DNA from: Gammaproteobacteria bacterium
Lineage (GTDB): Bacteria > Pseudomonadota > Gammaproteobacteria > GRL18
NCBI GenBank assembly: GCA_030632625.1
Contig: DAOVUK010000016.1
Coordinates: forward strand, 1 to 15,598
Reading direction: 5' to 3'
Length of the DNA: 15,598 nt
Made by a program: the position numbers and the translations under genes. Positions 1 through 8,251 of this stretch are shown here, piece after piece (position 1 is the first letter of the stretch; each line of letters starts with the position of its first letter). Under the pieces are notes generated by a model, which saw only the letters and a list, made by a program, of their open reading frames with translations, ran no database searches and was not told the origin of the DNA.

Positions 1-1035
1 GACATTCCAGAAAGCCTTAAGGCAGTAGGTCGTGCCGGTACCGGCGTTAATAATATCCCGGTTGATAAAATGAGTGCTGTGGGTATTCCGGTTTTTAATG
101 CACCGGGTGCTAATGCTAATGCCGTAAAAGAACTTGTGCTTGCAGGGATGTTAATGTCTGCACGTCATATCGGTCCGGCCTGGGAATTTGCTAAAAGTCA
201 GGAAGGTAGTGACGAAGAAATTAGTAAAGCGGTCGAAGCGGGCAAGAAAAATTTTGGTGGCTTTGAACTGCCGGGAAAAACACTGGGCGTGGTTGGCCTG
301 GGTGCTATTGGCCGTGCAGTGGCCAAGGTTGCTGAAGATCTGGGCATGCATGTTATTGGTTTAGATCCCGGTTTAACGGTTGAAGGTGCCTGGATGATTT
401 CTTCCAGTGTTAAACAGGCGGCAAGTTTTGATGCCATGTTGCCAGAAGTGGATTTTCTTACTTTTCATGTGCCTCTCATTGATGTGACTCGAAATATGCT
501 TAATGCTGATCGCATTAAACTATTGAAAAAAGGTGCAACCATACTTAATTTCGCCCGTGGTGGAATTATTGATGATGAAGCCATGGCTGAAGGGCTTAAA
601 TCAGGTCATATTTATGGTTATATCAATGATTTTGCCAATAATACACTTAAAGATGTACCTAATGTTGTGACTCTGCCGCATCTTGGTGCCTCAACTCAGG
701 ATGCCGAGGACAACTGTGCCATTATTGTTTCTGAAAACGTTCGTGAATATTTAGAAAACGGCAACATTAAACTTTCTGTTAATTTCCCTGAGATTAATAT
801 GCCCAAAGCTGAAGGTTGTCATCGTATCACGATTGCCAATAGCAATGTACCCAATATGTTAGGCCAGATATCTTCAATCCTTGCTGAAGCAGGTTTGAAT
901 ATTGTTGATATGGTCAATAAGTCTAAGGGTGAACTGGCTTATACCATTGTTGATGTCAATGATGCTGTCACTGCAGATATCGTTGAAACTTTAAAAGCAA
1001 TAGAAGGTGTTCTTTCTGTTAGAGCTTTATCTTAA
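1..1035 (+). CDS. serA: D-3-phosphoglycerate dehydrogenase, 5' end missing
   Basis: Oxidises 3-phosphoglycerate to 3-phosphohydroxypyruvate, the first step of serine synthesis in the cytoplasm. The reading frame is open from base 1 with no start codon in the window; 344 residues are visible. From family knowledge the short ACT-containing form is near 390 residues, so roughly 45 N-terminal residues lie upstream. Visible parts are the substrate-domain end (GRAGTGVNNIPVD), a Rossmann NAD site (VVGLGAIGRA, visible residues 97-106), the catalytic-Arg motif (ARGGIIDD) and catalytic-His motif (PHLGAST), then a C-terminal ACT domain (RITIANSNVPNMLGQISSIL onward) typical of serine-feedback enzymes. 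The usual DVFxxEP segment carrying the catalytic Glu reads NDFANN here. The gene lies 24 bases before pheA. In the classical layout serC, not serA, holds this place; serC may lie further upstream. Confidence 0.95.
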   Translation, partial: DIPESLKAVGRAGTGVNNIPVDKMSAVGIPVFNAPGANANAVKELVLAGMLMSARHIGPAWEFAKSQEGSDEEISKAVEAGKKNFGGFELPGKTLGVVGLGAIGRAVAKVAEDLGMHVIGLDPGLTVEGAWMISSSVKQAASFDAMLPEVDFLTFHVPLIDVTRNMLNADRIKLLKKGATILNFARGGIIDDEAMAEGLKSGHIYGYINDFANNTLKDVPNVVTLPHLGASTQDAEDNCAIIVSENVREYLENGNIKLSVNFPEINMPKAEGCHRITIANSNVPNMLGQISSILAEAGLNIVDMVNKSKGELAYTIVDVNDAVTADIVETLKAIEGVLSVRALS

Positions 1036-1059
1036 ACTCTTTATTTTAAGGGACGCAGC

Positions 1060-2190
1060 TTGAGTGAAGATCTGAAACAAATACGTGATCAAATAGATGA
1101 TCTGGATCAGCAGATTCAGTTATTATTGAATCAACGTGCCGCTTGTGCTCAGAAGGTAGCCGATGCCAAATTATCAGACATTGCTGATGGCGAAAGTGTT
1201 ACCTTTTATCGCCCTGAACGTGAAGCATCTGTATTACGTAAGGTCATGGCACGTAATGAAGGCCCTATCAGTAATGAAGAAATGGCACGTCTTTTTCGTG
1301 AAGTGATGTCTGCCTGTCTGGCACTTGAGCAACCCATGAAAATTGCTTTTTTAGGACCTGAAGGCACCTTTACTCAGGCGGCAGCTTTAAAGCATTTCGG
1401 TCATTCTGTTAAAACAATTCCTTTTTCAAGCATTGATGAAGTATTTCGTGAAGTAGATGCCGATTCCTGTCACTATGGTGTGGTACCCGTTGAAAACTCA
1501 ACAGAGGGCGTAATCAGTCATACTCTGGATATGCTGATAGAGTCTCACCTGAAAATATGTGGTGAGGTTTCACTGAGAATTCATCACTATTTAATGGGCA
1601 GGCAGGATTCACTCGATAAAAATGCACCCATAAAGAAAATTTATTCTCACCAGCAGTCTCTGGCACAATGTCGGGAATGGCTTGGTAGTCATCTGCCGGG
1701 CATCGAACGCATTGCGGTCAATAGCAATGCAGAAGCTGCTCGACTGGCATCCACAGAAGCAGGTGCTGTTGCCATCGCCAGCAGTGCTGCTGCTGAAATT
1801 TATCAGCTGAATTTGCTGGCGGAAAGAATTGAGGATGAACCGGATAACACCACTCGTTTTATAATTCTGGGAAAACAGCAAGTCGATTCCAGCAATTCTG
1901 CAATAAATAGCCATTCATCAGAGAAGTCATTTGATAAAACTTCCATTATGGTGACTTCAGCCAATAAATCGGGTGCTTTGCATAATTTACTTAAGCCTAT
2001 TGCCGAAAACGGCCTGTCAATGACGAGAATTGAGTCCAGACCCTCAAAAAGTGGTTTATGGCAGTATGTGTTCTTTATTGACATTGATGGTCATTCATCT
2101 GATCCTGCTGTTGCTAAGGCCTTGCGGGAAATAAAAAAACAATCAAATCTGTTAAAAATACTGGGCTCCTATCCAAAGGCTGTTTTGTAA
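1060..2190 (+). CDS. pheA: Bifunctional chorismate mutase / prephenate dehydratase (P-protein)
   Basis: Converts chorismate to prephenate and then phenylpyruvate for phenylalanine synthesis. The 376 residues match the family length. An AroQ-type chorismate mutase helix bundle covers about residues 1-90. The prephenate dehydratase domain covers about 93-270, with VPVENSTEG (142-150) and the catalytic-Thr motif TTRF (264-267). A Ser/Asn-rich linker (about 275-291) leads to an ACT domain with the phenylalanine-binding motifs GALHNLL (305-311) and ESRPSK (325-330), so feedback inhibition by phenylalanine is expected. The start is TTG at 1060, behind the Shine-Dalgarno-like AAGGGA at 1048-1053; no ATG gives the full mutase domain. 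The stop TAA overlaps the hisC ATG by one base (TAATG), which points to translational coupling. Confidence 0.97.
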   Translation: MSEDLKQIRDQIDDLDQQIQLLLNQRAACAQKVADAKLSDIADGESVTFYRPEREASVLRKVMARNEGPISNEEMARLFREVMSACLALEQPMKIAFLGPEGTFTQAAALKHFGHSVKTIPFSSIDEVFREVDADSCHYGVVPVENSTEGVISHTLDMLIESHLKICGEVSLRIHHYLMGRQDSLDKNAPIKKIYSHQQSLAQCREWLGSHLPGIERIAVNSNAEAARLASTEAGAVAIASSAAAEIYQLNLLAERIEDEPDNTTRFIILGKQQVDSSNSAINSHSSEKSFDKTSIMVTSANKSGALHNLLKPIAENGLSMTRIESRPSKSGLWQYVFFIDIDGHSSDPAVAKALREIKKQSNLLKILGSYPKAVL

Positions 2191-3320
2191 TGAAGCAGCC
2201 GCAAGCAGTAGATAGTATTGCTCAGCTGCAGCCTTATATTCCCGGTAAACCTGTTGATGAGCTGGAACGTGAGTATGGTGTAAAAAATGCCGTTAAAGTT
2301 GCTTCAAATGAAAATCCTCTCGGGCCCAGTCCAAAAGTGATTGCCCACCTGAATCAGTTATTATTAAATCCACTGGAATTAGCCCGATACCCAGATGGTA
2401 ATGGCTTTATTCTAAAGAACAAACTGGTTGACAAACTTTCAGCGGTTAAACAGAGTATATCTGCTGAGCAGATCACTTTAGGTAATGGTTCAAATGATAT
2501 ACTGGATTTATTAGCCAGAACTTTTGCGGCTAAAAACGATGAAGTTATTTTTTCACAATATGCCTTTGCTGTTTATCCTATAGCAACTCAGGCCGTTGGC
2601 GCTACAGCGGTTATAACAACGGCGACTGACTGGGGTTATGATCTGGATGCAATGCTTGATGCCATAAGTGAACAAACCCGTTTAATCTTTATTGCTAACC
2701 CGAATAATCCAACGGGTACCTGTTTGTCAGCCACTGATTTGCTGCATTTTTTGCACCAGGTTCCTGAACATATCGTGGTTGTGATTGATGAAGCTTATGA
2801 AGAATATGCTGCCAGTTCAGATTTCTGTGAAGATTATCATTCAATGTTAGCAACATTGAACCAATTCGACAATCTGGTCATAACTCGCACTTTTTCTAAA
2901 GCCTATGGGCTGGCCAGCTTTCGAGTGGGCTATGCTGTTTCATCAATATCTATTGCTGATTTACTTAATCGAGTCAGACAGCCCTTTAACAATAATACTT
3001 TTGCGCTTGAGTCGGCCGCAATCGCGCTTGATGATCAGCAGCATATTCGTCAATGCGTTGAACTGAACCGGCAGGGAATGTCCTATCTGGTGAATTGTTT
3101 CACATCGCTTGGTTTAAGCCATATACCATCCGCAGGCAACTTTGTCTGTGTGAAAATAGGTGCAGAATGTGCCCAGGTCTATGAGAAATTGCTTTATGAA
3201 GGTGTAATTACCCGGCCTGTTGCCAATTATCAGATGCCGCAATATTTAAGAATATCCATTGGTACTATGGCCGAAAATCAACGGGTTTTTGCGGCGCTGA
3301 AAAAAATACTTAGCTGCTGA
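2190..3320 (+). CDS. hisC: Histidinol-phosphate / aromatic aminotransferase (HisC family)
   Basis: A fold-type I PLP aminotransferase of 376 residues. The phosphate/PLP-contact segment GNGSNDIL (98-105), ANPNNPTG (169-176), VIDEAYEEY (198-206), the PLP lysine K237 in TFSKAYGLA and the C-terminal carboxylate-binding Arg in LRISIG are all present. The family transaminates imidazole-acetol phosphate in histidine synthesis. In the gammaproteobacterial aromatic supraoperon the copy between pheA and tyrA (HisC2/HisHb) is a broad-specificity enzyme that also handles phenylpyruvate and 4-hydroxyphenylpyruvate. I infer that role here because both keto-acid-producing enzymes sit on either side. It is coupled by one-base overlaps to pheA upstream and to tyrA downstream (TGATG). 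No other his genes are in view. Confidence 0.95.
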   Translation: MKQPQAVDSIAQLQPYIPGKPVDELEREYGVKNAVKVASNENPLGPSPKVIAHLNQLLLNPLELARYPDGNGFILKNKLVDKLSAVKQSISAEQITLGNGSNDILDLLARTFAAKNDEVIFSQYAFAVYPIATQAVGATAVITTATDWGYDLDAMLDAISEQTRLIFIANPNNPTGTCLSATDLLHFLHQVPEHIVVVIDEAYEEYAASSDFCEDYHSMLATLNQFDNLVITRTFSKAYGLASFRVGYAVSSISIADLLNRVRQPFNNNTFALESAAIALDDQQHIRQCVELNRQGMSYLVNCFTSLGLSHIPSAGNFVCVKIGAECAQVYEKLLYEGVITRPVANYQMPQYLRISIGTMAENQRVFAALKKILSC

Positions 3321-4225
3321 TGATATCCCCACAAAAAAATATAAAAATTAAGCATCTGACCATCATCGGTGTGGGCCTTATCGGCGGTTCATTTGCCAGG
3401 GCTCTGCGTCAGGCAGGCATGGTTGAGCATATCAGCGGTTGTGGTCGAAGTAGTGAAAATCTTCAAAAAGCACTGGATTTAGGCGTGATAGATGATTTTT
3501 TTCTGGATATTAAAGATGCAGTAAAAAATGCTGATCTTATATTTATTGCCACGCCAGTGGGCAGCTTTCAACAAATTTTATCGCAAATTAAAAATGCTAT
3601 GAAAAACGGTGCCATCATTACCGATGCCGGCAGTACAAAGTTCAGTGTGATTGAGGCTGCACAGTCTGTATTTAATGAAATTCCAGAAAATTTTGTCCCC
3701 GGTCATCCTATTGCCGGTACTGAAAATAGTGGTGTAGAGGCTTCATTTTCCGAGCTTTATCAGAATCATCGGGTTATTCTGACACCTGTTGAACAAACCA
3801 GTGCTGCTGCTGTTGAACTTGTTTCTCAGCTATGGACATCTATTGGTGCTCAGGTGGTCATAATGGAAGCCCGTCACCATGATCTTGTCCTGGCTGCAAC
3901 CAGTCATTTGCCCCACCTGCTGGCATTTTCTCTGGTTAACACCTTAACGACCCTGGATGAAAAACAGGAAATTTTTGAAAATGCTGCGGGGGGCTTTAGA
4001 GATTTTACCCGTATTGCTTCGAGTGATCCCTCCATGTGGCAGGATATTTGTCTGGCGAATAAAAACGCCTTATTGGAGCATCTGGATCTTTTTACTCAGG
4101 ATTTACAAAAGTTACGTACAGCCCTTGAGCAAGGCGATGGTGATTTTTTAAAAGAAACATTTGTTCGCGCCAAACAGAGCCGGGATCATCTGGTAGAAAA
4201 TAGTATAGAGAAAAATAGTGAATGA
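3320..4225 (+). CDS. tyrA: Prephenate (cyclohexadienyl) dehydrogenase
   Basis: Oxidatively decarboxylates prephenate (or arogenate) to 4-hydroxyphenylpyruvate (or tyrosine). It has 301 residues and a stand-alone TyrA fold: Rossmann motif GVGLIGGS (17-24), ATPVG (77-81), TDAGSTK (101-107) and the active-site histidine segment GHPIAGTENSG (128-138; H129), then a helical dimerisation domain. There is no chorismate mutase domain, as expected with PheA supplying that activity, and no C-terminal ACT domain. The segment after the second strand (GCGRS) lacks the acidic residue typical of NAD-specific enzymes, so I do not assign NAD or NADP. In Pseudomonas the related gene is fused to aroA; here it ends normally and two genes separate it from aroA. 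Confidence 0.95.
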   Translation: MISPQKNIKIKHLTIIGVGLIGGSFARALRQAGMVEHISGCGRSSENLQKALDLGVIDDFFLDIKDAVKNADLIFIATPVGSFQQILSQIKNAMKNGAIITDAGSTKFSVIEAAQSVFNEIPENFVPGHPIAGTENSGVEASFSELYQNHRVILTPVEQTSAAAVELVSQLWTSIGAQVVIMEARHHDLVLAATSHLPHLLAFSLVNTLTTLDEKQEIFENAAGGFRDFTRIASSDPSMWQDICLANKNALLEHLDLFTQDLQKLRTALEQGDGDFLKETFVRAKQSRDHLVENSIEKNSE

Positions 4226-4757
4226 AGACAAAACACTGACAATTCAGGTTAATCCAAAACAATTAGATTCTTTTTGCAAAAAAATTATTTCCCGTTCCCG
4301 AAATACAGCAAATATTCACCAAGCTTTAATCGTCTTAGAAGCTTTTATCAGTGCCTTTTCCAGTGACTCACAGGGTGCAGATAATTATCAGAATATTCAG
4401 CAAACTCTGAAATCTCATTCCTTAAAAACCCGTGAGCTGCTCATGCAGGAAAAAACACAGCAGCTGAAACAGGGCTTATCGACGCAAAACATGATGCTAT
4501 TAGCAGATGTCTATGGTTCACTTTCCAGAAATGGTTTTTATCAGATTTTATCCACGGCTACTGAGCAAATTGTTCGTTCTCAAATACCTTCTATTGCTGA
4601 ATGGGTGATCGCCTGGGCAGGTGAAGCAAAACAAAAAGCAGAACAGGCCAGTGGTTACCCGGATGCTCTGGATTTTAAAAAAGCTGATATCGATATTGAA
4701 CAATATCAGGCGATGACTGATATTGCCTACTTTTTTAATAACACCTATAAATATTAA
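4218..4757 (+). CDS. Uncharacterised 179-residue cytoplasmic protein in aromatic operon
   Basis: I do not recognise this family. The gene starts with GTG at 4218, eight bases inside tyrA, and ends nine bases before the next gene, so it is almost certainly expressed as part of the operon. The protein is rich in Gln, Ser and Lys and looks largely alpha-helical, with no signal peptide, membrane segment or metal-binding cysteine cluster. There is one Cys near the N-terminus (FCKK) and aromatic-rich helices near the C-terminus (IAEWVIAWAGEAKQKAEQ; AYFFNNTYKY). No purely intrinsic evidence reveals a function. Its place between tyrA and an IMPase-like gene suggests a lineage-specific addition to the operon. 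There is no in-frame ATG near the start, so the GTG call rests on the overlap and on codon continuity. Confidence 0.75.
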   Translation: MNEDKTLTIQVNPKQLDSFCKKIISRSRNTANIHQALIVLEAFISAFSSDSQGADNYQNIQQTLKSHSLKTRELLMQEKTQQLKQGLSTQNMMLLADVYGSLSRNGFYQILSTATEQIVRSQIPSIAEWVIAWAGEAKQKAEQASGYPDALDFKKADIDIEQYQAMTDIAYFFNNTYKY

Positions 4758-4766
4758 CGAGAAATA

Positions 4767-5552
4767 ATGATAGATATCAATAAAATAGAAGACATTATTA
4801 AAACTGTTTCTAAGGAAGTTCTGATGCCTTACTTTAGTAAGGTACAGGCTCAAACAAAATCTGATGGTTCATTGATTACTCAGGCAGATATTGAAGTTCA
4901 GGATTGTATTAAGTCTGAACTGTTAAAATATTTTCCAGAATATGGTTTTTTTGCTGAGGAACTGTCTGAAGATGAATTAAACTCATTTTTATTAAAAAAT
5001 CACTCAGGTTACTGGTGTCTTGATCCCATTGACGGCACCAGTAATTTTGCTTCAACATTACCTTATTTTTCAATTTCACTAGCATTAATCATTAATGGCC
5101 AGACTATTTTTGGCTTAATCTATGACCCTGTTCGTGATGAATGCTTTACAGCCTTAAAAGGTGATGGTGCCAAACTCAATAGTCGGGCTATTATTCGACC
5201 CAAAGCACCTGAAACTCTAAAAGAATGTCTGGCTATAGTGGATTTTAAACGTTTACCTGCTGAACTTTCAGTAAAACTGGTCTCTCAAGCGCCTTATCGT
5301 TCGCAACGCAGTTTTGGTTCGGTTGCATTAGATTGGTGCTGGCTGGCAATGGGCAGAGTTGATATTTATCTTCATGCTAAACAAATGTTATGGGATTATG
5401 CTGCAGGATTATTGATTGCTGAAGAGTCCGGTTGTGTTAGCTGCACTATGGATGGTGAAGCTGTTTTTAAGGAATCATTAGTACCCAGAAAAGTGATTGC
5501 CAGCACTAATGATGTATTGCAAAAACAATGGCTTGCAGTTATTATCTCATAA
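4767..5552 (+). CDS. Inositol monophosphatase family phosphatase
   Basis: A Mg2+-dependent, Li+-sensitive-type phosphatase fold of 261 residues, the normal length for SuhB/IMPase/HisN-like enzymes. The metal-binding signatures are all present: EE at 64-65 (FAEELSE), DPIDGT at 86-91 and WDYAAG at 209-214. The substrate cannot be read from sequence. Family members hydrolyse inositol-1-phosphate, histidinol phosphate (HisN type), 3',5'-bisphosphoadenosine or fructose-1,6-bisphosphate. The neighbouring HisC-family gene makes histidinol-phosphatase activity thinkable, but the aromatic context gives no strong support. ATG at 4767 follows a modest ACGAGAAA Shine-Dalgarno-like stretch. It lies in the operon, 37 bases before the aroA start chosen here. 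Confidence 0.9.
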   Translation: MIDINKIEDIIKTVSKEVLMPYFSKVQAQTKSDGSLITQADIEVQDCIKSELLKYFPEYGFFAEELSEDELNSFLLKNHSGYWCLDPIDGTSNFASTLPYFSISLALIINGQTIFGLIYDPVRDECFTALKGDGAKLNSRAIIRPKAPETLKECLAIVDFKRLPAELSVKLVSQAPYRSQRSFGSVALDWCWLAMGRVDIYLHAKQMLWDYAAGLLIAEESGCVSCTMDGEAVFKESLVPRKVIASTNDVLQKQWLAVIIS

Positions 5553-5589
5553 TGTACATTTAATCAGAATCCCGACTCACTGGAATATT

Positions 5590-6942
5590 ATGTCAGAACA
5601 TCTATTAATTAACTATATTGCTCAGCCTGGCGGTCATTTATCAGGTCAGCTTCGTGTCCCTGGTGATAAGTCTATTTCACACCGTTCTATTATGCTGGGT
5701 TCGCTTAGTGAAGGCACTATGACGATATCCGGTTTTTTACAGGGTGAAGACTCTCTGGCAACTTTGAAAGCCTTTAGAGCTATGGGGGTTGAAATTCAGG
5801 GACCGGATGAACAGGGCAGGGTTGTCATTCAGGGTGTGGGAATGCATGGGCTTAAAAAACCAGATGCCGCACTTGATTTGGGTAATTCTGGTACATCGAT
5901 GCGTTTATTAACCGGATTATTGTCTGCACAGGGCTTTGATATTACTTTAGCCGGTGATCATTCCTTGTCATCCAGACCAATGAAACGTGTCATTGACCCG
6001 GTGATTCAAATGGGTGCAGACATTAAATCCAGCGCTAATGAAAATGCTGCAGGTACTGCGCCGTTAAATATACACAGCGATGATAAAACCCAATTGACAG
6101 GCATTAATTACACTTTACCAATGGCCAGTGCACAGGTTAAATCCTGTGTTTTACTGGCTGGTCTCTATGCTCAGGGTGAAACCTGTGTGACTGAACCTGC
6201 ACCCACTCGTGATCACACAGAGCGCATGCTGCAGGGCTTTGGTTATCAGCTCGAAGTAAAAAAACTGGATGACCAGCGCAGTAAAATATGTCTTCAGGGT
6301 GGTGGGCAGTTAACTGCCTGTGATATTGATGTGCCTTCTGATATTTCTTCAGCAGCTTTTTTTATGGTTGGAGCCAGCATTGCAGAAGGCTCTGATCTGA
6401 CACTTCAACATGTTGGCATTAATCCAACCCGTATTGGCATCATTAATATTCTTCAGCAAATGGGTGCCGATATTTCCCTTTCTAATAAGAAAGATGTGGG
6501 CGGTGAGCCTGTCGCTGATATTCGTATTCGTCATGCTCAATTAAAGGGAATTCATATCCCGGAAGATCAGGTGCCTCTGGCAATTGATGAGTTTCCTGTC
6601 ATTGCTATCGCCGCGGCTTGTGCACAGGGACAAACTATCCTCACGGGTGCTGAAGAATTACGCGTTAAGGAAAGCGATAGAATTCAGGCTATGATAGATG
6701 GTATGCAGATTTTGGGTATTGATTGTGAAGGCACTGAAGACGGCATGATCATCAATGGTGGTGAGTTTAATTCAGGGACTGTTGATAGTCTCGGTGACCA
6801 CCGAATTGCTATGGCCTTTGCCATGGCCGCTTTAAAAGCCAAAAGCACCATTACTATTAAAGACTGCGCCAATGTAAATACCTCTTTTCCGGGTTTTATA
6901 GCGCTTGCCCGGTCTTCAGGTCTACAGGTAGATGCTCAATAA
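5590..6942 (+). CDS. aroA: 3-phosphoshikimate 1-carboxyvinyltransferase (EPSP synthase)
   Basis: Joins shikimate-3-phosphate and PEP to give EPSP, the step before chorismate. I chose ATG 5590 (450 residues). An in-frame ATG at 5497 would add 31 unrelated residues and overlap the preceding gene. Motifs are GDKSISHR (25-32), LGNSGTSMR (97-105), ASAQVKS, TRDHTERMLQGFG, IDEFPV and ELRVKESDR, ending in SLGDHRIAMA and NTSFPGF. The pattern resembles the class II-like AroA half of Pseudomonas TyrA-AroA fusions rather than E. coli AroA. The glycine of the NSGT loop, where the glyphosate-tolerant CP4 enzyme has alanine, is retained, so tolerance is not predicted. cmk follows after 37 bases. Confidence 0.96.
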   Translation: MSEHLLINYIAQPGGHLSGQLRVPGDKSISHRSIMLGSLSEGTMTISGFLQGEDSLATLKAFRAMGVEIQGPDEQGRVVIQGVGMHGLKKPDAALDLGNSGTSMRLLTGLLSAQGFDITLAGDHSLSSRPMKRVIDPVIQMGADIKSSANENAAGTAPLNIHSDDKTQLTGINYTLPMASAQVKSCVLLAGLYAQGETCVTEPAPTRDHTERMLQGFGYQLEVKKLDDQRSKICLQGGGQLTACDIDVPSDISSAAFFMVGASIAEGSDLTLQHVGINPTRIGIINILQQMGADISLSNKKDVGGEPVADIRIRHAQLKGIHIPEDQVPLAIDEFPVIAIAAACAQGQTILTGAEELRVKESDRIQAMIDGMQILGIDCEGTEDGMIINGGEFNSGTVDSLGDHRIAMAFAMAALKAKSTITIKDCANVNTSFPGFIALARSSGLQVDAQ

Positions 6943-6979
6943 CTCCATAACGAGGCCTTTTCTTAATGGATAATTTCAA

Positions 6980-7663
6980 ATGGCTCAGACTATGACTCAG
7001 GTTCACAATAGTATACCGGTTATTACTCTCGACGGTCCGGGTGGGGTCGGTAAAGGCACAATTTCAGCTTTACTGGCGGCAGAACTCAATTGGCATTATT
7101 TAGACAGCGGTGCACTATATCGTTTGACTGGACTTGCCTGTGTTCAGAATGGTATTGCTCTGGACTCAAGTGAAGAAGTGGCTCTACATGCTGAAAATCT
7201 TGCCGTCAAATTTTTACCTCTGGGCGGTATTTTATTAGATGAGCAGGAAGTTGAAGCGCTGATTCGAACAGAAATGGCTGGAAATAACGCCTCAAAGGTG
7301 GCAGCAATACCTCAGGTACGCGATGCATTATTTAAACGCCAGAAAGCTTTTTTACAATTACCAGGCCTTATTGCCGATGGGCGTGATATGGGAACGACTA
7401 TTTTTCCTGATGCATTATTAAAAGTTTTTTTAACGGCCAGTGCCGCTGAAAGAGCAAAAAGACGCTATAAGCAGTTGATAGAAAAAGGAAATAATGTTAA
7501 ACTCGCCGACCTTATTGTGGAAATACAGGAACGTGATGAGCGAGACATGAATCGCAGTGCATCACCTCTGAAAGCAGCAAAAGATGCACATATTATTGAT
7601 ACTTCTGACTTGACGATTGATGAAGTTTTTCAGAAAGTAATGCTTTTGTATAAAAATTTATAA
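6980..7663 (+). CDS. cmk: Cytidylate kinase
   Basis: Phosphorylates CMP and dCMP with ATP for nucleotide recycling. The 227-residue protein has the P-loop GPGGVGKGT (19-27), the nucleotide-binding start LDSGALYR, the DGRDMGT motif and the Arg-rich lid/ATP-contact region (ERAKRRYKQL; ERDERDMNRSASPL). ATG 6980 gives the full N-terminus; ATG 6992 (M5) is an equally possible start. It is the last gene of the packed block. In most gammaproteobacteria rpsA follows directly, but here a hairpin and then ihfB follow. Confidence 0.96.
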   Translation: MAQTMTQVHNSIPVITLDGPGGVGKGTISALLAAELNWHYLDSGALYRLTGLACVQNGIALDSSEEVALHAENLAVKFLPLGGILLDEQEVEALIRTEMAGNNASKVAAIPQVRDALFKRQKAFLQLPGLIADGRDMGTTIFPDALLKVFLTASAAERAKRRYKQLIEKGNNVKLADLIVEIQERDERDMNRSASPLKAAKDAHIIDTSDLTIDEVFQKVMLLYKNL

Positions 7664-7679
7664 TAATAAGAGTAATAAT

Positions 7680-7704
7680 AATTGAGAGATGTTTCTCAAT
7701 TTTA
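7680..7704 (+). terminator. Weak rho-independent terminator-like hairpin after cmk
   Basis: The perfect 8-bp stem AATTGAGA (7680-7687) / TCTCAATT (7694-7701) with loop GATGTT is followed by a short T-rich stretch. The stem is AT-rich and the T-tract short, so termination may be partial. It lies 16 bases after the cmk stop and would separate the aromatic block from ihfB. Confidence 0.45.
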
Positions 7705-7777
7705 ATTATGGTGTTGATTTATATTATGGCCAAAGCTGTGCTGTTCTAATTGCTCTCTATTTGATGTCTCTGCTTTT

Positions 7778-7806
7778 TTGAAGGTGGGATGGGGGATAGA
7801 AATATT
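7778..7806 (+). promoter_or_regulatory. Possible sigma-70 promoter for ihfB
   Basis: TTGAAG (7778-7783), a 17-base spacer and AATATT (7801-7806), each 4 of 6 to consensus, lie 84 bases before ihfB in the 226-base cmk-ihfB gap. In an AT-rich genome such matches occur by chance; support is positional. Otherwise I see no gene or RNA in 7664-7889. Confidence 0.25.
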
Positions 7807-7889
7807 AAAAACATTTCGGGTATAGAAAGTGAAATCATTTACAACAGACCAAAAGCTTATGACCAATCGACCTAAGGATAATTTAAAAA

Positions 7890-8189
7890 ATGACAAAATC
7901 TGAGTTGATTGAAGCGCTTGCTCAAAAACAATCTCAATTAGCCTACAAAGATGTTGAGTTAGCAGTCAAGTCGATGCTGGATTTGATGGCACAAACTCTG
8001 GCTTCTGGTGAGCGTATTGAAATTCGTGGATTTGGTAGTTTTTCATTGCATTATCGTCCACCCAGAACAGGTAGAAACCCGAAAACTGGTGATGCAGTCA
8101 CACTTGCATCAAAATATGTTCCGCATTTTAAACCAGGGAAAGAACTAAGAGAGCGAGTCAATAAAACTCGTAATAATGTGATACTCTAA
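7890..8189 (+). CDS. ihfB: Integration host factor beta subunit
   Basis: A small DNA-bending HU/IHF-fold protein that pairs with IhfA and acts in recombination, replication and transcription. At 99 residues it matches the family. It begins [10 protein letters not shown], contains the core [20 protein letters not shown], and has the DNA-intercalating beta-arm tip RNPKTGD, whose proline makes the kink. It ends in the [13 protein letters not shown] helix. This composition and its place before lapA favour the beta subunit over HU. The Shine-Dalgarno AAGGA at 7874-7878 lies 11 bases before ATG. rpsA, the usual upstream partner, is missing. Confidence 0.96.
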   Translation: MTKSELIEALAQKQSQLAYKDVELAVKSMLDLMAQTLASGERIEIRGFGSFSLHYRPPRTGRNPKTGDAVTLASKYVPHFKPGKELRERVNKTRNNVIL

Positions 8190-8251
8190 TCCAAACAGAC
8201 TCTTATTTTAGAGACATCTAATAATTTCATAAATAAACTACGGTATAACTT

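Noticed and set aside
151..437. Minus-strand open frames within serA
   Set aside because: They are antisense to clearly conserved SerA motifs and carry no domain.
5497..5589. Upstream start for aroA
   Set aside because: It would overlap the IMPase gene and add residues with no family counterpart; ATG 5590 gives the normal N-terminus.
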